A model generated the notes under the pieces. It saw only the letters and a program-made list of their open reading frames with translations. It was not told where the DNA came from and ran no database searches. From the NCBI RefSeq assembly GCF_000187935.1, contig NZ_AEUT02000001.1, forward strand, positions 1,826,001 through 1,890,000: a stretch of 64,000 nt of DNA. The letters are read 5' to 3'. Shown here piece by piece: positions 1 through 8,805 of the stretch. Both the position numbers and the translations under genes were made by a program. Every line of letters begins with the position of its first letter. Position 1 is the first letter of the stretch. Source of the DNA: Streptococcus parauberis NCFD 2020 (lineage in GTDB: Bacteria > Bacillota > Bacilli > Lactobacillales > Streptococcaceae).

Positions 1-1532
1 GCTTCAACATCAACACCTTGATCACGAAGCAATTTCTCAGTCCAATATGCCGGAATATTCCAAGAAGTGTTTAAAGCTTCCTGAAGATTCATCATTGCCG
101 TACCTTCACTGTCAACGTGCATAATTTTTTGTCCACTAGAATAGGTTGTCGGGTAATTAGAAAGCATACTTTCACTCCCCATCAAACCTTGGTCAATAGC
201 AGGGCCATATGCAATAATTGGCTTAATACTTGATCCTGGAGAACGCATGGTATTGAAAGCATGATTATTTTGGTTCATGGTATAATCACGTCCGCCAATA
301 AAACCAATAATTGCTCCATTAGAATTATTGGTTAAGACATTCCCGACCTGAACCATACCAGAGCCATCATCAAGCAAGCCGCCAAATCGGTTAACAGCAT
401 CTTGCATAGCATTGTATACATTCTTGTTGATTGTTGTTTTTACAGTGTAACCACCTTGTTGTAGCTCTTTCATAGCCATCTCTTCATAAGAGGCTTTTAT
501 CTCATCATTTTTCAAATCTCGTGGCGAAATTTTATCTCGTTTAATAAGATAAGTGAACATGGCTTTTTTAGCATCTTCTAAAACAGCATAATAAAGATAG
601 TCATGCTTATTAATTTTGATAGATTCTGGTTTTTTAAAATCTTTACTAATCTGATAGTTTTTATAAGATTCATAATCTTTCTTAGAAAGGAATCCTGTCC
701 GATACATATTATAGAGAACATTATGTTGTCGTGTAATACCGAAAGACATTTCTTTTTCAGATTTTAACTGACCAGTTGCTAAATAAGGTGAATAAACAAT
801 TGGACTTTGTGGCAAACCAGCTAAAAAAGCTGCTTGCGGTACTGTTAAATCTTTTGCTGAAACACCGAATATCCCTTGAGCAGCTTCTTCGATACCAGCA
901 ATATTTTGTCCTTTATTATTACGACCAAAAGGAGAGACATTCAAATAAGTAGATAAAATATCATCCTTATTAATATATCTTTCTAAAGCTAAAGCATAAA
1001 TAATTTCTTTGGATTTACGTTTAAAGGTTGGATCATCCCCAAGCACTTGCTGTTTAATTAACTGCTGAGTTAAGGTTGACCCCCCACTAGATTCTCCTAA
1101 ACCTAGGATAGATCCTAGAGTTGCCCTAAAGACTGCCTTGGGAACAACACCTTTATGTTCTTTAAAGTTTTCATCTTCAGTTGAAATAATGGCATTCTTC
1201 ATATTTGGTGAAATAGCATCATTAGCTACAGGCGTTCTCAATAAATCAGTATCAATCGGAGAAATCATACTATCATCTGAATACTTAAGTTGTGAAATCA
1301 TCGTGATAGTCTTAACTTCTTTGACTAAACTATCCTTACTAGGAACTTTAACCGAGTCAATCTGACTAGCTAAATAGCCAAAAGCCATCCCAGCACCAAG
1401 CATACCAAATAGGAAGATTGTAATATATATAAAATTGGTTAGTAATTTTGCAGTTCTTAAGGCAACAAAGCTAATATCTTTAGCATCCAGATTTTGCTTT
1501 CTACCTGTTTTTTTCTTCTTTAATTGGTTCAC
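1..1532 (-). CDS. pbp1B: Class A penicillin-binding protein 1B, 3' end outside the window
   Basis: Bifunctional peptidoglycan glycosyltransferase/transpeptidase acting on the outer face of the membrane. I translated the minus strand from a GTG at 1532, which has a GAGG ribosome site nine bases upstream. The protein starts with a basic cytoplasmic tail (NQLKKKKTGRK), followed by one membrane segment at about residues 30-55. The glycosyltransferase domain shows the family motifs STEDENFKEHKG and GGSTLTQQLIKQ. The transpeptidase domain is entered with RSPGSSIKP, whose SxxK serine is the acylation site, and then runs off the window at about residue 510. Divergent from tyrS; a TATAAT sits about 20 bp upstream of the GTG. 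The family is usually 750-800 residues, so roughly the last third is missing here. Confidence 0.93.
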   Translation of the reverse strand, partial: MNQLKKKKTGRKQNLDAKDISFVALRTAKLLTNFIYITIFLFGMLGAGMAFGYLASQIDSVKVPSKDSLVKEVKTITMISQLKYSDDSMISPIDTDLLRTPVANDAISPNMKNAIISTEDENFKEHKGVVPKAVFRATLGSILGLGESSGGSTLTQQLIKQQVLGDDPTFKRKSKEIIYALALERYINKDDILSTYLNVSPFGRNNKGQNIAGIEEAAQGIFGVSAKDLTVPQAAFLAGLPQSPIVYSPYLATGQLKSEKEMSFGITRQHNVLYNMYRTGFLSKKDYESYKNYQISKDFKKPESIKINKHDYLYYAVLEDAKKAMFTYLIKRDKISPRDLKNDEIKASYEEMAMKELQQGGYTVKTTINKNVYNAMQDAVNRFGGLLDDGSGMVQVGNVLTNNSNGAIIGFIGGRDYTMNQNNHAFNTMRSPGSSIKPIIAYGPAIDQGLMGSESMLSNYPTTYSSGQKIMHVDSEGTAMMNLQEALNTSWNIPAYWTEKLLRDQGVDVE

Positions 1533-1575
1533 TATAAAATACCTCAACTTCTATTATACCAAACTTTGATAAAGC

Positions 1576-1605
1576 TTGCATAGCAGTTGCTTTTTTTGAT
1601 ATAAT
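1576..1605 (+). promoter_or_regulatory. Promoter of tyrS
   Basis: TTGCAT at 1576-1581, an 18-base spacer, then an extended -10 (TGA followed by TATAAT at 1600-1605). No T-box leader fits: only about 35 bases separate the -10 from the tyrS start. Confidence 0.6.
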
Positions 1606-1640
1606 GATTTCCGTAACTAAAAAGAAAATGGAGAAAGCCT

Positions 1641-2897
1641 ATGAATATTTTTGAAGAACTCAAAGCTCGTGGCTTGGTCTTTCAAACGACCGACGAAGAA
1701 GCCCTTGTCAAAGCACTAACAGAAGGGCAAGTATCCTATTATACAGGTTATGATCCAACAGCTGATAGCTTACACCTAGGTCACTTAGTGGCGATTTTGA
1801 CTTCACGTCGCTTACAGCTTGCAGGGCACAAACCATATGCTCTTGTCGGAGGAGCAACAGGTTTAATTGGTGATCCTTCATTTAAAGATGCTGAACGTAG
1901 CCTTCAAACCAAAGAAACTGTTTTGGAATGGAGTGACAAAATTAAGGGACAACTATCTAATTTCCTTGATTTTGAAAATGGTGACAACAAAGCTGAACTT
2001 GTAAACAACTATGATTGGTTCTCTCAAATTAGCTTCATCGACTTCCTCCGAGATGTTGGTAAGTACTTTACCGTTAACTACATGATGAGTAAAGATTCTG
2101 TTAAAAAAAGAATTGAAACAGGAATTTCATACACTGAATTTGCCTACCAAATCATGCAAGGATATGACTTCTACGAATTGAACGCAAAACACAATGTCAC
2201 TCTCCAAATTGGTGGTTCTGACCAATGGGGAAACATGACTGCCGGAACAGAGCTGCTTCGCAGAAAATCAGACAAGACCGGTCATGTTATGACCGTTCCG
2301 TTAATCACAGATGCAACTGGTAAAAAGTTCGGTAAGTCTGAAGGTAATGCAATATGGCTAGACGCAGATAAAACATCTCCTTATGAAATGTACCAATTCT
2401 GGTTAAACGTAATGGACGATGATGCTGTTCGCTTCTTGAAAATATTTACTTTCTTAAGCTTAGACGAAATTAATGCCATCGAAAAAACTTTTGATGCTGC
2501 GCGACATGAACGTCTAGCTCAAAAAACATTAGCTTGTGAAGTTGTTACTCTAGTCCATGGTAAGGCTGCTTACGATCAAGCTGTCAAAATCACTGAACAA
2601 CTTTTTGCCGGAAATATCAAAGAATTATCAGCAAGTGAATTAAAACAAGGTCTTAGCAATGTGCCAAACTATCATGTATCTTCCGAAGCTAATATGAATA
2701 TTGTTGAGATGTTAGTTACAGCTGGTATCTCCCCATCAAAACGTCAAGCACGCGAAGATGTAAGTAATGGTGCAATCTATGTCAATGGCGAACGCCTTCA
2801 AGATTTAGACTATCAATTACAAGATGAAGATAAAATCGATGGACAATTAACTGTTATCCGTCGTGGCAAGAAAAAGTACGCTGTATTAACTTATTAA
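1641..2897 (+). CDS. tyrS: Tyrosyl-tRNA synthetase
   Basis: Charges tRNA-Tyr with tyrosine in the cytoplasm. The 418-residue protein has full family length. The class I signature is HLGH at 45-48, the KMSKS-like loop is KFGKS near residue 230, and the tyrosine/tRNA pocket includes the IGGSDQWGN stretch. A C-terminal S4 RNA-binding domain starts near residue 350 ([19 protein letters not shown]). A GGAGAAAG ribosome site precedes the ATG. Transcribed singly: pbp1B is divergent and adcB converges across a shared hairpin terminator. No T-box is seen upstream. Confidence 0.98.
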   Translation: MNIFEELKARGLVFQTTDEEALVKALTEGQVSYYTGYDPTADSLHLGHLVAILTSRRLQLAGHKPYALVGGATGLIGDPSFKDAERSLQTKETVLEWSDKIKGQLSNFLDFENGDNKAELVNNYDWFSQISFIDFLRDVGKYFTVNYMMSKDSVKKRIETGISYTEFAYQIMQGYDFYELNAKHNVTLQIGGSDQWGNMTAGTELLRRKSDKTGHVMTVPLITDATGKKFGKSEGNAIWLDADKTSPYEMYQFWLNVMDDDAVRFLKIFTFLSLDEINAIEKTFDAARHERLAQKTLACEVVTLVHGKAAYDQAVKITEQLFAGNIKELSASELKQGLSNVPNYHVSSEANMNIVEMLVTAGISPSKRQAREDVSNGAIYVNGERLQDLDYQLQDEDKIDGQLTVIRRGKKKYAVLTY

Positions 2898-2904
2898 TCA
2901 CAAG

Positions 2905-2937
2905 AAAAAATGTCCTACCTCAAGGTAGGACATTTTT
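2905..2937. terminator. Bidirectional terminator between tyrS and adcB
   Basis: Inverted repeat ATGTCCTACCT / AGGTAGGACAT with a two-base loop (2910-2933). An A-run lies on the left and a T-run on the right, so it can end tyrS on the plus strand and the adc operon on the minus strand. It overlaps the last bases of adcB. Confidence 0.85.
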
Positions 2938-3751
2938 ATTTAACTAATTTTTTGAGTATCCCGATAATATTCACAATCAAGAAAATTGTGATAAAAATCA
3001 TTGTGATAGTGGCACTTGCTGGTGTTTCCCAGAAATAGGACAGGAAGATTCCGGCAGTCATACCGACAAACCCAATGCCAATACCTAAGAAAATCACGGA
3101 AGTGAAATTTTTACCTATTCGCATAGCAATACTTGCTGGCAAGACCATGATTGTCGAAACTAGTAAGGCTCCTGCCGCGGGGATTGTTAACGCGATAGCT
3201 ATACCGGTTACAACATTAAACAGAACTGACATCAATCTAACAGGTAAGCCATCGACATAAGCGGTATCCTCATCAAAGGTCAAAATATACATGGGTCTAA
3301 TAAAGAGCATAGTCAAGACAAGGATTAGAATAGCTATAACGAAGAGGGCAATAACCTGCTCCATGCTAATTGTAATGATTGATCCAAAGAGATACTGCTC
3401 TAGGCTAACATTGGAGTTGCTTGAAGATTTGCTCATAATAATGAGCGAGATTGCTAACCCCATTGACATGAGAATGGCTGTTGAAATTTCCATGTAGTGC
3501 TTGTAAACTACACGAAGATACTCAAGAACCACCGCTGCAATCGCTACGACAATAATCGTTGTCCAAGTTGGATTAACACCCAGGACCACGCCAAGTGCCA
3601 CCCCTGCTAAGGAAACGTGACTCAGTGTATCACTCATTAGACTTTGGCGACGCAGAATTAAAAAGATACCAAGTATAGGAGCAAAAATACTAATAGCGAT
3701 AACAGCCATTACAGCTCTCTGCATAAAATCATAAGATAATATCTCTAACAT
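2936..3751 (-). CDS. adcB: Zinc ABC transporter permease AdcB
   Basis: Membrane permease of the high-affinity zinc importer; it moves zinc delivered by an AdcA-type lipoprotein (not in this window), powered by AdcC. The 271-residue protein is of the ABC-3 family with about eight hydrophobic segments. It shows the family stretches LRRQSLMSDTLSHVSLAGVA near the N-terminus and TIPAAGALLVSTIMVLPAS in the middle. It lies two bases downstream of adcC, in the order adcR-adcC-adcB, and is controlled by AdcR from the upstream operator. Confidence 0.95.
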   Translation of the reverse strand: MLEILSYDFMQRAVMAVIAISIFAPILGIFLILRRQSLMSDTLSHVSLAGVALGVVLGVNPTWTTIIVVAIAAVVLEYLRVVYKHYMEISTAILMSMGLAISLIIMSKSSSNSNVSLEQYLFGSIITISMEQVIALFVIAILILVLTMLFIRPMYILTFDEDTAYVDGLPVRLMSVLFNVVTGIAIALTIPAAGALLVSTIMVLPASIAMRIGKNFTSVIFLGIGIGFVGMTAGIFLSYFWETPASATITMIFITIFLIVNIIGILKKLVK

Positions 3752-3753
3752 AC

Positions 3754-4452
3754 TTAAACCTCCTTGCTTTCTTGGTCATGGACATTAAAACAACGCCATG
3801 GGAGGTTTTCATTACGAACCAAATGAATATTACGATCAGCATAATCTTTGACCTCTTCAGGGTCATGGGTAATCATTAAAACAGCTTTACCATGTTTATG
3901 TGCACTATGATTCATTAACTGATAAAATGTTTCAGTCGTTCCACTATCCATACCAGTAGTCGGTTCATCGAGGACAAAAACATCAGGGTCAGAAGCAAAC
4001 ATTCGTGCAATCACAACCCTTTGCTTTTGTCCACCAGATAAACTACCAATCCGTTTGTTACGACTTTCCCACATGCCAACTGATTCCAAGCTAGCTTTGA
4101 TATGTTCTTCATCATGCTTTGTAAGACGTCTGAACCAACCATTACGAGGGTACCGTCCTGATTTCACAAACTCATAGACAGTTGATGGAAACCCAGCATT
4201 AAAACTGGCAACTTGCTGCGGTAGGTAGGCGATTCGAAGTTTTTTTCCTTCTTTATTCGTTTTCGAAAAAGTTACTGTACCAACCTTTGGTGTCAATATA
4301 CCTAGAGTCGCTTTAATTAAGGTTGATTTCGCGGCACCATTTTCTCCGGTTAAGGTAACAAACTCTCCGCTGTCTAAATGATAAGTGACCCCCTCTAGGA
4401 CGGGATCACTTTCATAATAGAAGGAGAGATTTTCAACTGTTAAATATCTCAA
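3754..4452 (-). CDS. adcC: Zinc ABC transporter ATPase AdcC
   Basis: Cytoplasmic ATPase of the AdcABC zinc importer. The 232 residues carry Walker [10 protein letters not shown] (36-44), the Q-loop YLPQQ, the ABC signature LSGGQKQRV, Walker B VFVLDEP and the switch histidine in MITHD. The GAAKST form of Walker A, with Ala in place of the usual Gly, is also what I recall from other streptococcal AdcC proteins, so it is not a defect. It lies three bases after adcR and two before adcB. Expression is expected to rise under zinc limitation. Confidence 0.96.
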   Translation of the reverse strand: MRYLTVENLSFYYESDPVLEGVTYHLDSGEFVTLTGENGAAKSTLIKATLGILTPKVGTVTFSKTNKEGKKLRIAYLPQQVASFNAGFPSTVYEFVKSGRYPRNGWFRRLTKHDEEHIKASLESVGMWESRNKRIGSLSGGQKQRVVIARMFASDPDVFVLDEPTTGMDSGTTETFYQLMNHSAHKHGKAVLMITHDPEEVKDYADRNIHLVRNENLPWRCFNVHDQESKEV

Positions 4453-4455
4453 AAT

Positions 4456-4899
4456 TTACCTTTCTAATTCCTTGGCAAATACAGTCAAGAATTTTTCAAC
4501 GACTGCTTCCTCTTCCTCTGAGAAGTTTTCAAGCAGTCTCTTATAGACATCTAGTGTTTGATCATGATGATGTGTATGTTCTTGGGCAATTGGCATAGCC
4601 AGTTCAGTTAATTCAAAATAGGTAACACGCGCATCTACTGCATCCTTAGATGAAGCCAGCATGCCTTGCTTAATTAAACTTTTAATTGCTTTTGTAACAG
4701 CAGCCTGACTGATATTTAATTTTTTTGCTAATTCAGTATTTGTCAGTTTATCCTGTGACAGGAGCATCAAAATATGTTCCTGAGTATTTGTCAATTTAAC
4801 ATCACTTTGGCATGAGCCAAATAATAGTTCGTGCTGATTTTCAGCCTTCATCAAAATTCGATTAACCAAGCTATCAATTTTCTTTTCTAAAGTCCCCAT
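4456..4899 (-). CDS. adcR: Zinc-responsive MarR-family repressor AdcR
   Basis: Represses zinc-uptake genes when loaded with zinc. MarR-fold winged-helix protein; the HTH is about residues 50-75 (TNTELAKKLNISQAAVTKAI). Likely zinc ligands are in the N-terminal NQHELLFGSC stretch and the HTHHHDQ motif of the dimer helix, as known for AdcR. I chose the ATG at 4899 (MGTLEKK, 147 residues) over the in-frame ATG at 4911. The upstream ATG is embedded in the GAGG ribosome site, and the downstream one has correct spacing. First gene of the adcRCB operon. Confidence 0.95.
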   Translation of the reverse strand: MGTLEKKIDSLVNRILMKAENQHELLFGSCQSDVKLTNTQEHILMLLSQDKLTNTELAKKLNISQAAVTKAIKSLIKQGMLASSKDAVDARVTYFELTELAMPIAQEHTHHHDQTLDVYKRLLENFSEEEEAVVEKFLTVFAKELER

Positions 4900-4915
4900 A
4901 ACACACCTCATTTTC

Positions 4916-4932
4916 TTAACCAGTTAATTATA
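4916..4932 (-). promoter_or_regulatory. AdcR box overlapping the adcRCB promoter
   Basis: Perfect palindrome TTAACCAGTTAA at 4916-4927, matching the published AdcR operator TTAACYRGTTAA. The minus-strand -10 TATAAT (4932-4927) abuts it and shares its last base, so bound AdcR would block RNA polymerase. This indicates autoregulation of the zinc operon. Confidence 0.9.
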
Positions 4933-4967
4933 ACAAAAAGAAATCAAAGAAGCAAGATGAATTGCCT

Positions 4968-5819
4968 CTATAATGTTCTTACTTTATAAACTTCCTTACA
5001 AAATCCTTTTAGACTATTGACGACCCGATTGGCCTGTTTTTCTGTCCGACATAGAGCAAACACTGTTGGTCCACTCCCAGTCATCAAGGCAACATCTGCT
5101 CCCGAAAAAATCATTTTATCTTTTATTTTCTGAATAAATGGCTTTCTTGTAATACTAATATTTTCCAAAGAATTTCCCATGCTAGTAATCAAAGCCTGAT
5201 AGTTATTAGTTTCTAAAGCATTTATTATGGCAGAAATATCAACACGAGAAATTTCTTGACAATCAACCTCAGAAAAAATCGTTCGCGTTGAAATCCCAAA
5301 TTCAGGCTTAACCAGAACAACCCAAGATGACAATTTCCCATCTATACAATCTACCTGCTCTCCCATGCCGCCAACCTGAGCACAGCCACCTGAAATACAA
5401 TAGGGAACATCACTGCCAATACGTTTGCCAATTGCAATCATTTCCTCTTTAGTTAGATTTAATTGCCAAAGCTTATTGAGTCCTCTAATTGTCGCCGCTG
5501 CATCGCTTGAGCCACCACCCATACCTGCACAAATTGGAATTTTCTTGTCCAAATTGATGCTTACTCCTTTTTTTATACCATAATCAGCTTTTATCAGTTG
5601 AGCTGCTTTAAAGACATCATTTTTATCATTTACTGGCATTTTAGGAGAATTAGAAGTTATCACAATCTTATTGTCTTCTCTGTCTGACAATGTAATATAG
5701 TCACATAAATCAACACTTACCATGACCATTGATAAATCATGATAGCCATCATCCCGCTTACCAAGCACATCCAAGCCTAAATTAATTTTTGCAGGAGCTC
5801 TTTCAATTATTGAAACCAT
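4968..5819 (-). CDS. ispE: IspE-like GHMP kinase (4-diphosphocytidyl-2-C-methyl-D-erythritol kinase family)
   Basis: GHMP-fold kinase of the IspE family. The N-terminus APAKINLGLDVLGKRDDGYH and the ATP loop CAGMGGGSSDAAA are diagnostic, and the C-terminal MTGSGPTVFAL glycine motif is present. I use the ATG at 5819 (283 residues) because GAGGGG sits just upstream; the in-frame GTG further 5' contains that site. Streptococci make isoprenoids by the mevalonate route, so the usual MEP-pathway role of IspE is doubtful and its substrate here is uncertain. It lies just upstream of the divergent prenyl synthase. Confidence 0.9.
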   Translation of the reverse strand: MVSIIERAPAKINLGLDVLGKRDDGYHDLSMVMVSVDLCDYITLSDREDNKIVITSNSPKMPVNDKNDVFKAAQLIKADYGIKKGVSINLDKKIPICAGMGGGSSDAAATIRGLNKLWQLNLTKEEMIAIGKRIGSDVPYCISGGCAQVGGMGEQVDCIDGKLSSWVVLVKPEFGISTRTIFSEVDCQEISRVDISAIINALETNNYQALITSMGNSLENISITRKPFIQKIKDKMIFSGADVALMTGSGPTVFALCRTEKQANRVVNSLKGFCKEVYKVRTL

Positions 5820-6048
5820 AAGACCCCTCACTTAATCTTTGATATATCTTAAAATATACACAATATTAATAAAAAACTCAACTATCTGTTATTCCAATTT
5901 TATGTCAACTGACTCTGTCAATTCCTCAAAAGCCAAGTCTATCAATAGCTTATGCCTGCTAATAATACTTTTCTCCGAATATTATTCTAGCAATCACCTT
6001 CTATTTAAGGTAGAATAGAGAGGTAAAAGTATGCAAGGAGAACCATAG

Positions 6049-7029
6049 ATGTCACGTTATTGGAACAAGTTTCCAGAAATCCAAAAAGAAATTGATGCCG
6101 TTGTAGAATTAATCGGTCAACGTGCCAATGTTCGAAATTCGGATATAAAAGCTGCAATTGTAGATTTAAGTACAGCCGGGGGAAAATACCTGAGACCAGC
6201 CTTTTTCTTTTTCTTTTCTCAATTCGGAGACCAAGAACAAAAAAATCGTGACCAACTCCGTCAAATTGCTGCCTCTCTAGAGATTCTCCACATGGCCACC
6301 TTAATTCATGATGACGTCATTGATGATTCTCCGCTTAGACGAGGTCAAAAAACAATTCAAACCCAATTCGGAAAAGATGTGGCCGTATATACAGGTGATT
6401 TTCTTTTCACCATTTTCTTCGAATTAATCCTCGAAAGCATGCAAGATTCTCCTTACATGACCATCAATGCCAAAGCCATGAAACAGATTCTAATTGGCGA
6501 ATTGGAACAAATGGAGCTCTACTTCAATCAAGAACAAGATGTGGAAAGTTACCTAACTGCTATTTCGGGGAAAACGGCAGAGCTTTTCCAATTAGCTAGT
6601 CAAGAAGGGGCTTATTTTGCCGGAGCAAGTCAAGATGTAGTAAGCCTTGCTGGTAGAATTGGCCATCACATCGGAATGACATTCCAGATTTTAGATGACA
6701 TCTTAGATTACACAGCAGACCCTAAAACTTTCAACAAACCTGTATTAGAAGACTTATGCAATGGTGTCTATAGTCTGCCTCTTTTACTAGCAATGAAAAA
6801 AAATCCTGCTGCCTTTAAACCCCTACTCGATAAGCAGCGAGACATGACCTCCGCAGATCGGTTACAAGTCAAAGAATTAGTTTTAACTTATGGTGGTGTT
6901 GAGGAAGCTAAAGCATTGGCTAATAAGTACACCGAAAAAGCACTGGCCGATATTGAACAACTACCAAAAATAAAAGCCCAAAAACAACTCTTAAAAGTAA
7001 CCAAGGAATTGTTAAAACGAAATATATAA
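6049..7029 (+). CDS. Trans-polyprenyl diphosphate synthase (menaquinone side chain)
   Basis: Makes a long-chain all-trans prenyl diphosphate from IPP and an allylic primer. The 326 residues have both aspartate-rich motifs: DDVID at 88-92 (inside HDDVIDDSP) and LDDILDY near 220. GGKYLRP marks the IPP site. An AAGGAG ribosome site precedes the ATG. It faces cydC across a shared terminator and belongs to the same neighbourhood as menA, ndh and cydABCD. The likely product is therefore the prenyl donor for MenA, giving menaquinone/demethylmenaquinone for the bd oxidase. Chain length cannot be read from the sequence by eye. Confidence 0.93.
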   Translation: MSRYWNKFPEIQKEIDAVVELIGQRANVRNSDIKAAIVDLSTAGGKYLRPAFFFFFSQFGDQEQKNRDQLRQIAASLEILHMATLIHDDVIDDSPLRRGQKTIQTQFGKDVAVYTGDFLFTIFFELILESMQDSPYMTINAKAMKQILIGELEQMELYFNQEQDVESYLTAISGKTAELFQLASQEGAYFAGASQDVVSLAGRIGHHIGMTFQILDDILDYTADPKTFNKPVLEDLCNGVYSLPLLLAMKKNPAAFKPLLDKQRDMTSADRLQVKELVLTYGGVEEAKALANKYTEKALADIEQLPKIKAQKQLLKVTKELLKRNI

Positions 7030-7061
7030 AAAGAGCAAAGGATTTCTTCCCTTGCTCTTTT
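7028..7061. terminator. Bidirectional terminator between the prenyl synthase and cydC
   Basis: Stem AAAAGAGCAA / TTGCTCTTTT around GGATTTCTTCCC. The A- and T-runs on opposite sides serve both convergent genes. Its right arm reaches the cydC stop codon. Confidence 0.8.
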
Positions 7062-8805
7062 ATTTACCATCATCGATAGCTTTTAATTGACGGTAACGGT
7101 CATTCGTTTCTTGTAAAACAGAAGGTTCACCTGAAATTTCAATTTGACCATCCTCAATAAAGATGACCTTATCAACTTTTTCAATTCCCTTCAGATGGTG
7201 TGTAATCCAAATAAGAGTTTTACCTTGTAAGGCTTCCAAAACTGTCTCTAATAATGCTTTTTCAGTAATTGGATCCAAACCAACAGTTGGTTCATCTAAA
7301 AGTACAATCGGTGTGTCTTGCAAGAGTATCCGAGCAAGGGCAATCCGATGTCTTTCACCACCTGAAAAACGCAAACCTGCTTCATCAACCATGGTATGGA
7401 TACCGTGGGGTAGTGCTGAAACCATTCCTTTTAAACCAACTTGTGCTAGGACATCCCAGACATCGGATTCACTCGCTTGATTATTGCCAAGGCGAATATT
7501 GTTCAAGAGACTTGTGTTAAAGAGGTAGGGTGCTTGTTGAATCACACCGATATAATCTGAAATGTGTTCTCCTAACTCACCAACAGGTATTCCAGAAAGA
7601 GAAATAGATCCCGCTGATACTAGTAAATCTCCACGTATTAAACTGGCTAAGGTACTTTTACCTGAACCACTTTTACCAAGAATAGCTAGTTTTTGGCCAG
7701 CTGTTATTTCCAAATTCAAGTCAGACAGGACTAACTTATCCGAATCAGCATAATGGAAATCTAAATTTCTGATACTCAAATTAAATGGTGCAGCAGGAAG
7801 CTGTCTAGTGACCTGTTGTTCTTTGATCTGTGGCAAATCGTTTAAACGATTTAAAGATTCTGCGTAACTTGATGATTCTTGACTTGCAGCAGCTAAGCCT
7901 GAAAAGGCATCAATCAGTGGAAAGACTGATAAAACAAAGGCAGCAATCCAGTTAGCCGCACCTCCATGGTCACCTGGGAACTGATTTGAAGCCCAAGCTA
8001 GGGTGACAACTGCTAGGATGGCAAAGGCTAATTGAAAAATGAAATTACGTTTATTATTAAAATGCTTCATTTTGGCTTGAACACTTGCCAACTTCGCTTC
8101 AGATTCTGCATGTAAGGCAACATATTCTTGACCACGTTGACTAAAAATCCAATCTGAAATTCCTAACACATTATCTGTTAAATCTGTATATAATTTACTT
8201 TTTAACTGTTTTTCCTGCTCTTGTCTGGCACCATTAATAATAACTGACCAAAGTGGAAAAAGAAAAACAAGAACTCCCAAATACAGAAGTACAAATAGGG
8301 CAAACCAGATATTAAAGTAACCCAGTCCAACAATAATAAAGACATATAAGACCCAGGCAATAATGGTAGGGAAGACAGTTCTCAAATATAGATTTTGAAT
8401 ATGATTGATGTCTTCAGCTAACAGACCCATGATATCGCCTAGTCGATAATTCTTCCTGAGAAAAATTGCGTCTTCCTCTAATGTTTCATAAAGTTTTAGG
8501 CGCAGCTTAGAAGTCATTTTTAATACCCAATTGTGACTTGTTAGTCGTTCGACATATCGAAAAACAGGGCGACCAATTCCAAAGGCGCGAGTTAAAACAA
8601 TTGGTATGTAAACTAAGAGGATATTGCTTGGTAGTGATGCCGACTTACTGATGAGAAAACCTGAGTTAAACATGAGTGAGCTGGCAGCAAAGAAAGTTAA
8701 AAATCCTAAAAACAAGGCCAATATTAATGATTTCTTATAGCGTTTGAAAAAAGGTTTGACCCATTGATCTTTTGCTAGGGCTTGAATTATTGGTATTTTA
8801 ATCAT
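7060..8805 (-). CDS. cydC: Cytochrome bd assembly ABC exporter, subunit CydC
   Basis: Half-transporter of the CydDC heterodimer needed to assemble cytochrome bd in the membrane (known from E. coli to move thiols or haem-related compounds). About six membrane segments lie in the N-terminal half, followed by an ABC ATPase: Walker A GKSGSGKST, signature LRFSGGERHRIALARIL, Walker B IVLLDEP, switch THH. I start at the ATG at 8805 (MIKIPIIQ, 581 residues), which has GGGAGG upstream and overlaps the end of cydD by eight bases. A longer in-frame reading would run back into cydD and is not credible. Last gene of cydABDC. Confidence 0.93.
   Translation of the reverse strand: MIKIPIIQALAKDQWVKPFFKRYKKSLILALFLGFLTFFAASSLMFNSGFLISKSASLPSNILLVYIPIVLTRAFGIGRPVFRYVERLTSHNWVLKMTSKLRLKLYETLEEDAIFLRKNYRLGDIMGLLAEDINHIQNLYLRTVFPTIIAWVLYVFIIVGLGYFNIWFALFVLLYLGVLVFLFPLWSVIINGARQEQEKQLKSKLYTDLTDNVLGISDWIFSQRGQEYVALHAESEAKLASVQAKMKHFNNKRNFIFQLAFAILAVVTLAWASNQFPGDHGGAANWIAAFVLSVFPLIDAFSGLAAASQESSSYAESLNRLNDLPQIKEQQVTRQLPAAPFNLSIRNLDFHYADSDKLVLSDLNLEITAGQKLAILGKSGSGKSTLASLIRGDLLVSAGSISLSGIPVGELGEHISDYIGVIQQAPYLFNTSLLNNIRLGNNQASESDVWDVLAQVGLKGMVSALPHGIHTMVDEAGLRFSGGERHRIALARILLQDTPIVLLDEPTVGLDPITEKALLETVLEALQGKTLIWITHHLKGIEKVDKVIFIEDGQIEISGEPSVLQETNDRYRQLKAIDDGK

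Noticed and set aside
1533..1640. T-box riboswitch before tyrS
   Set aside because: The leader is far too short for a T-box and no T-box sequence is seen.
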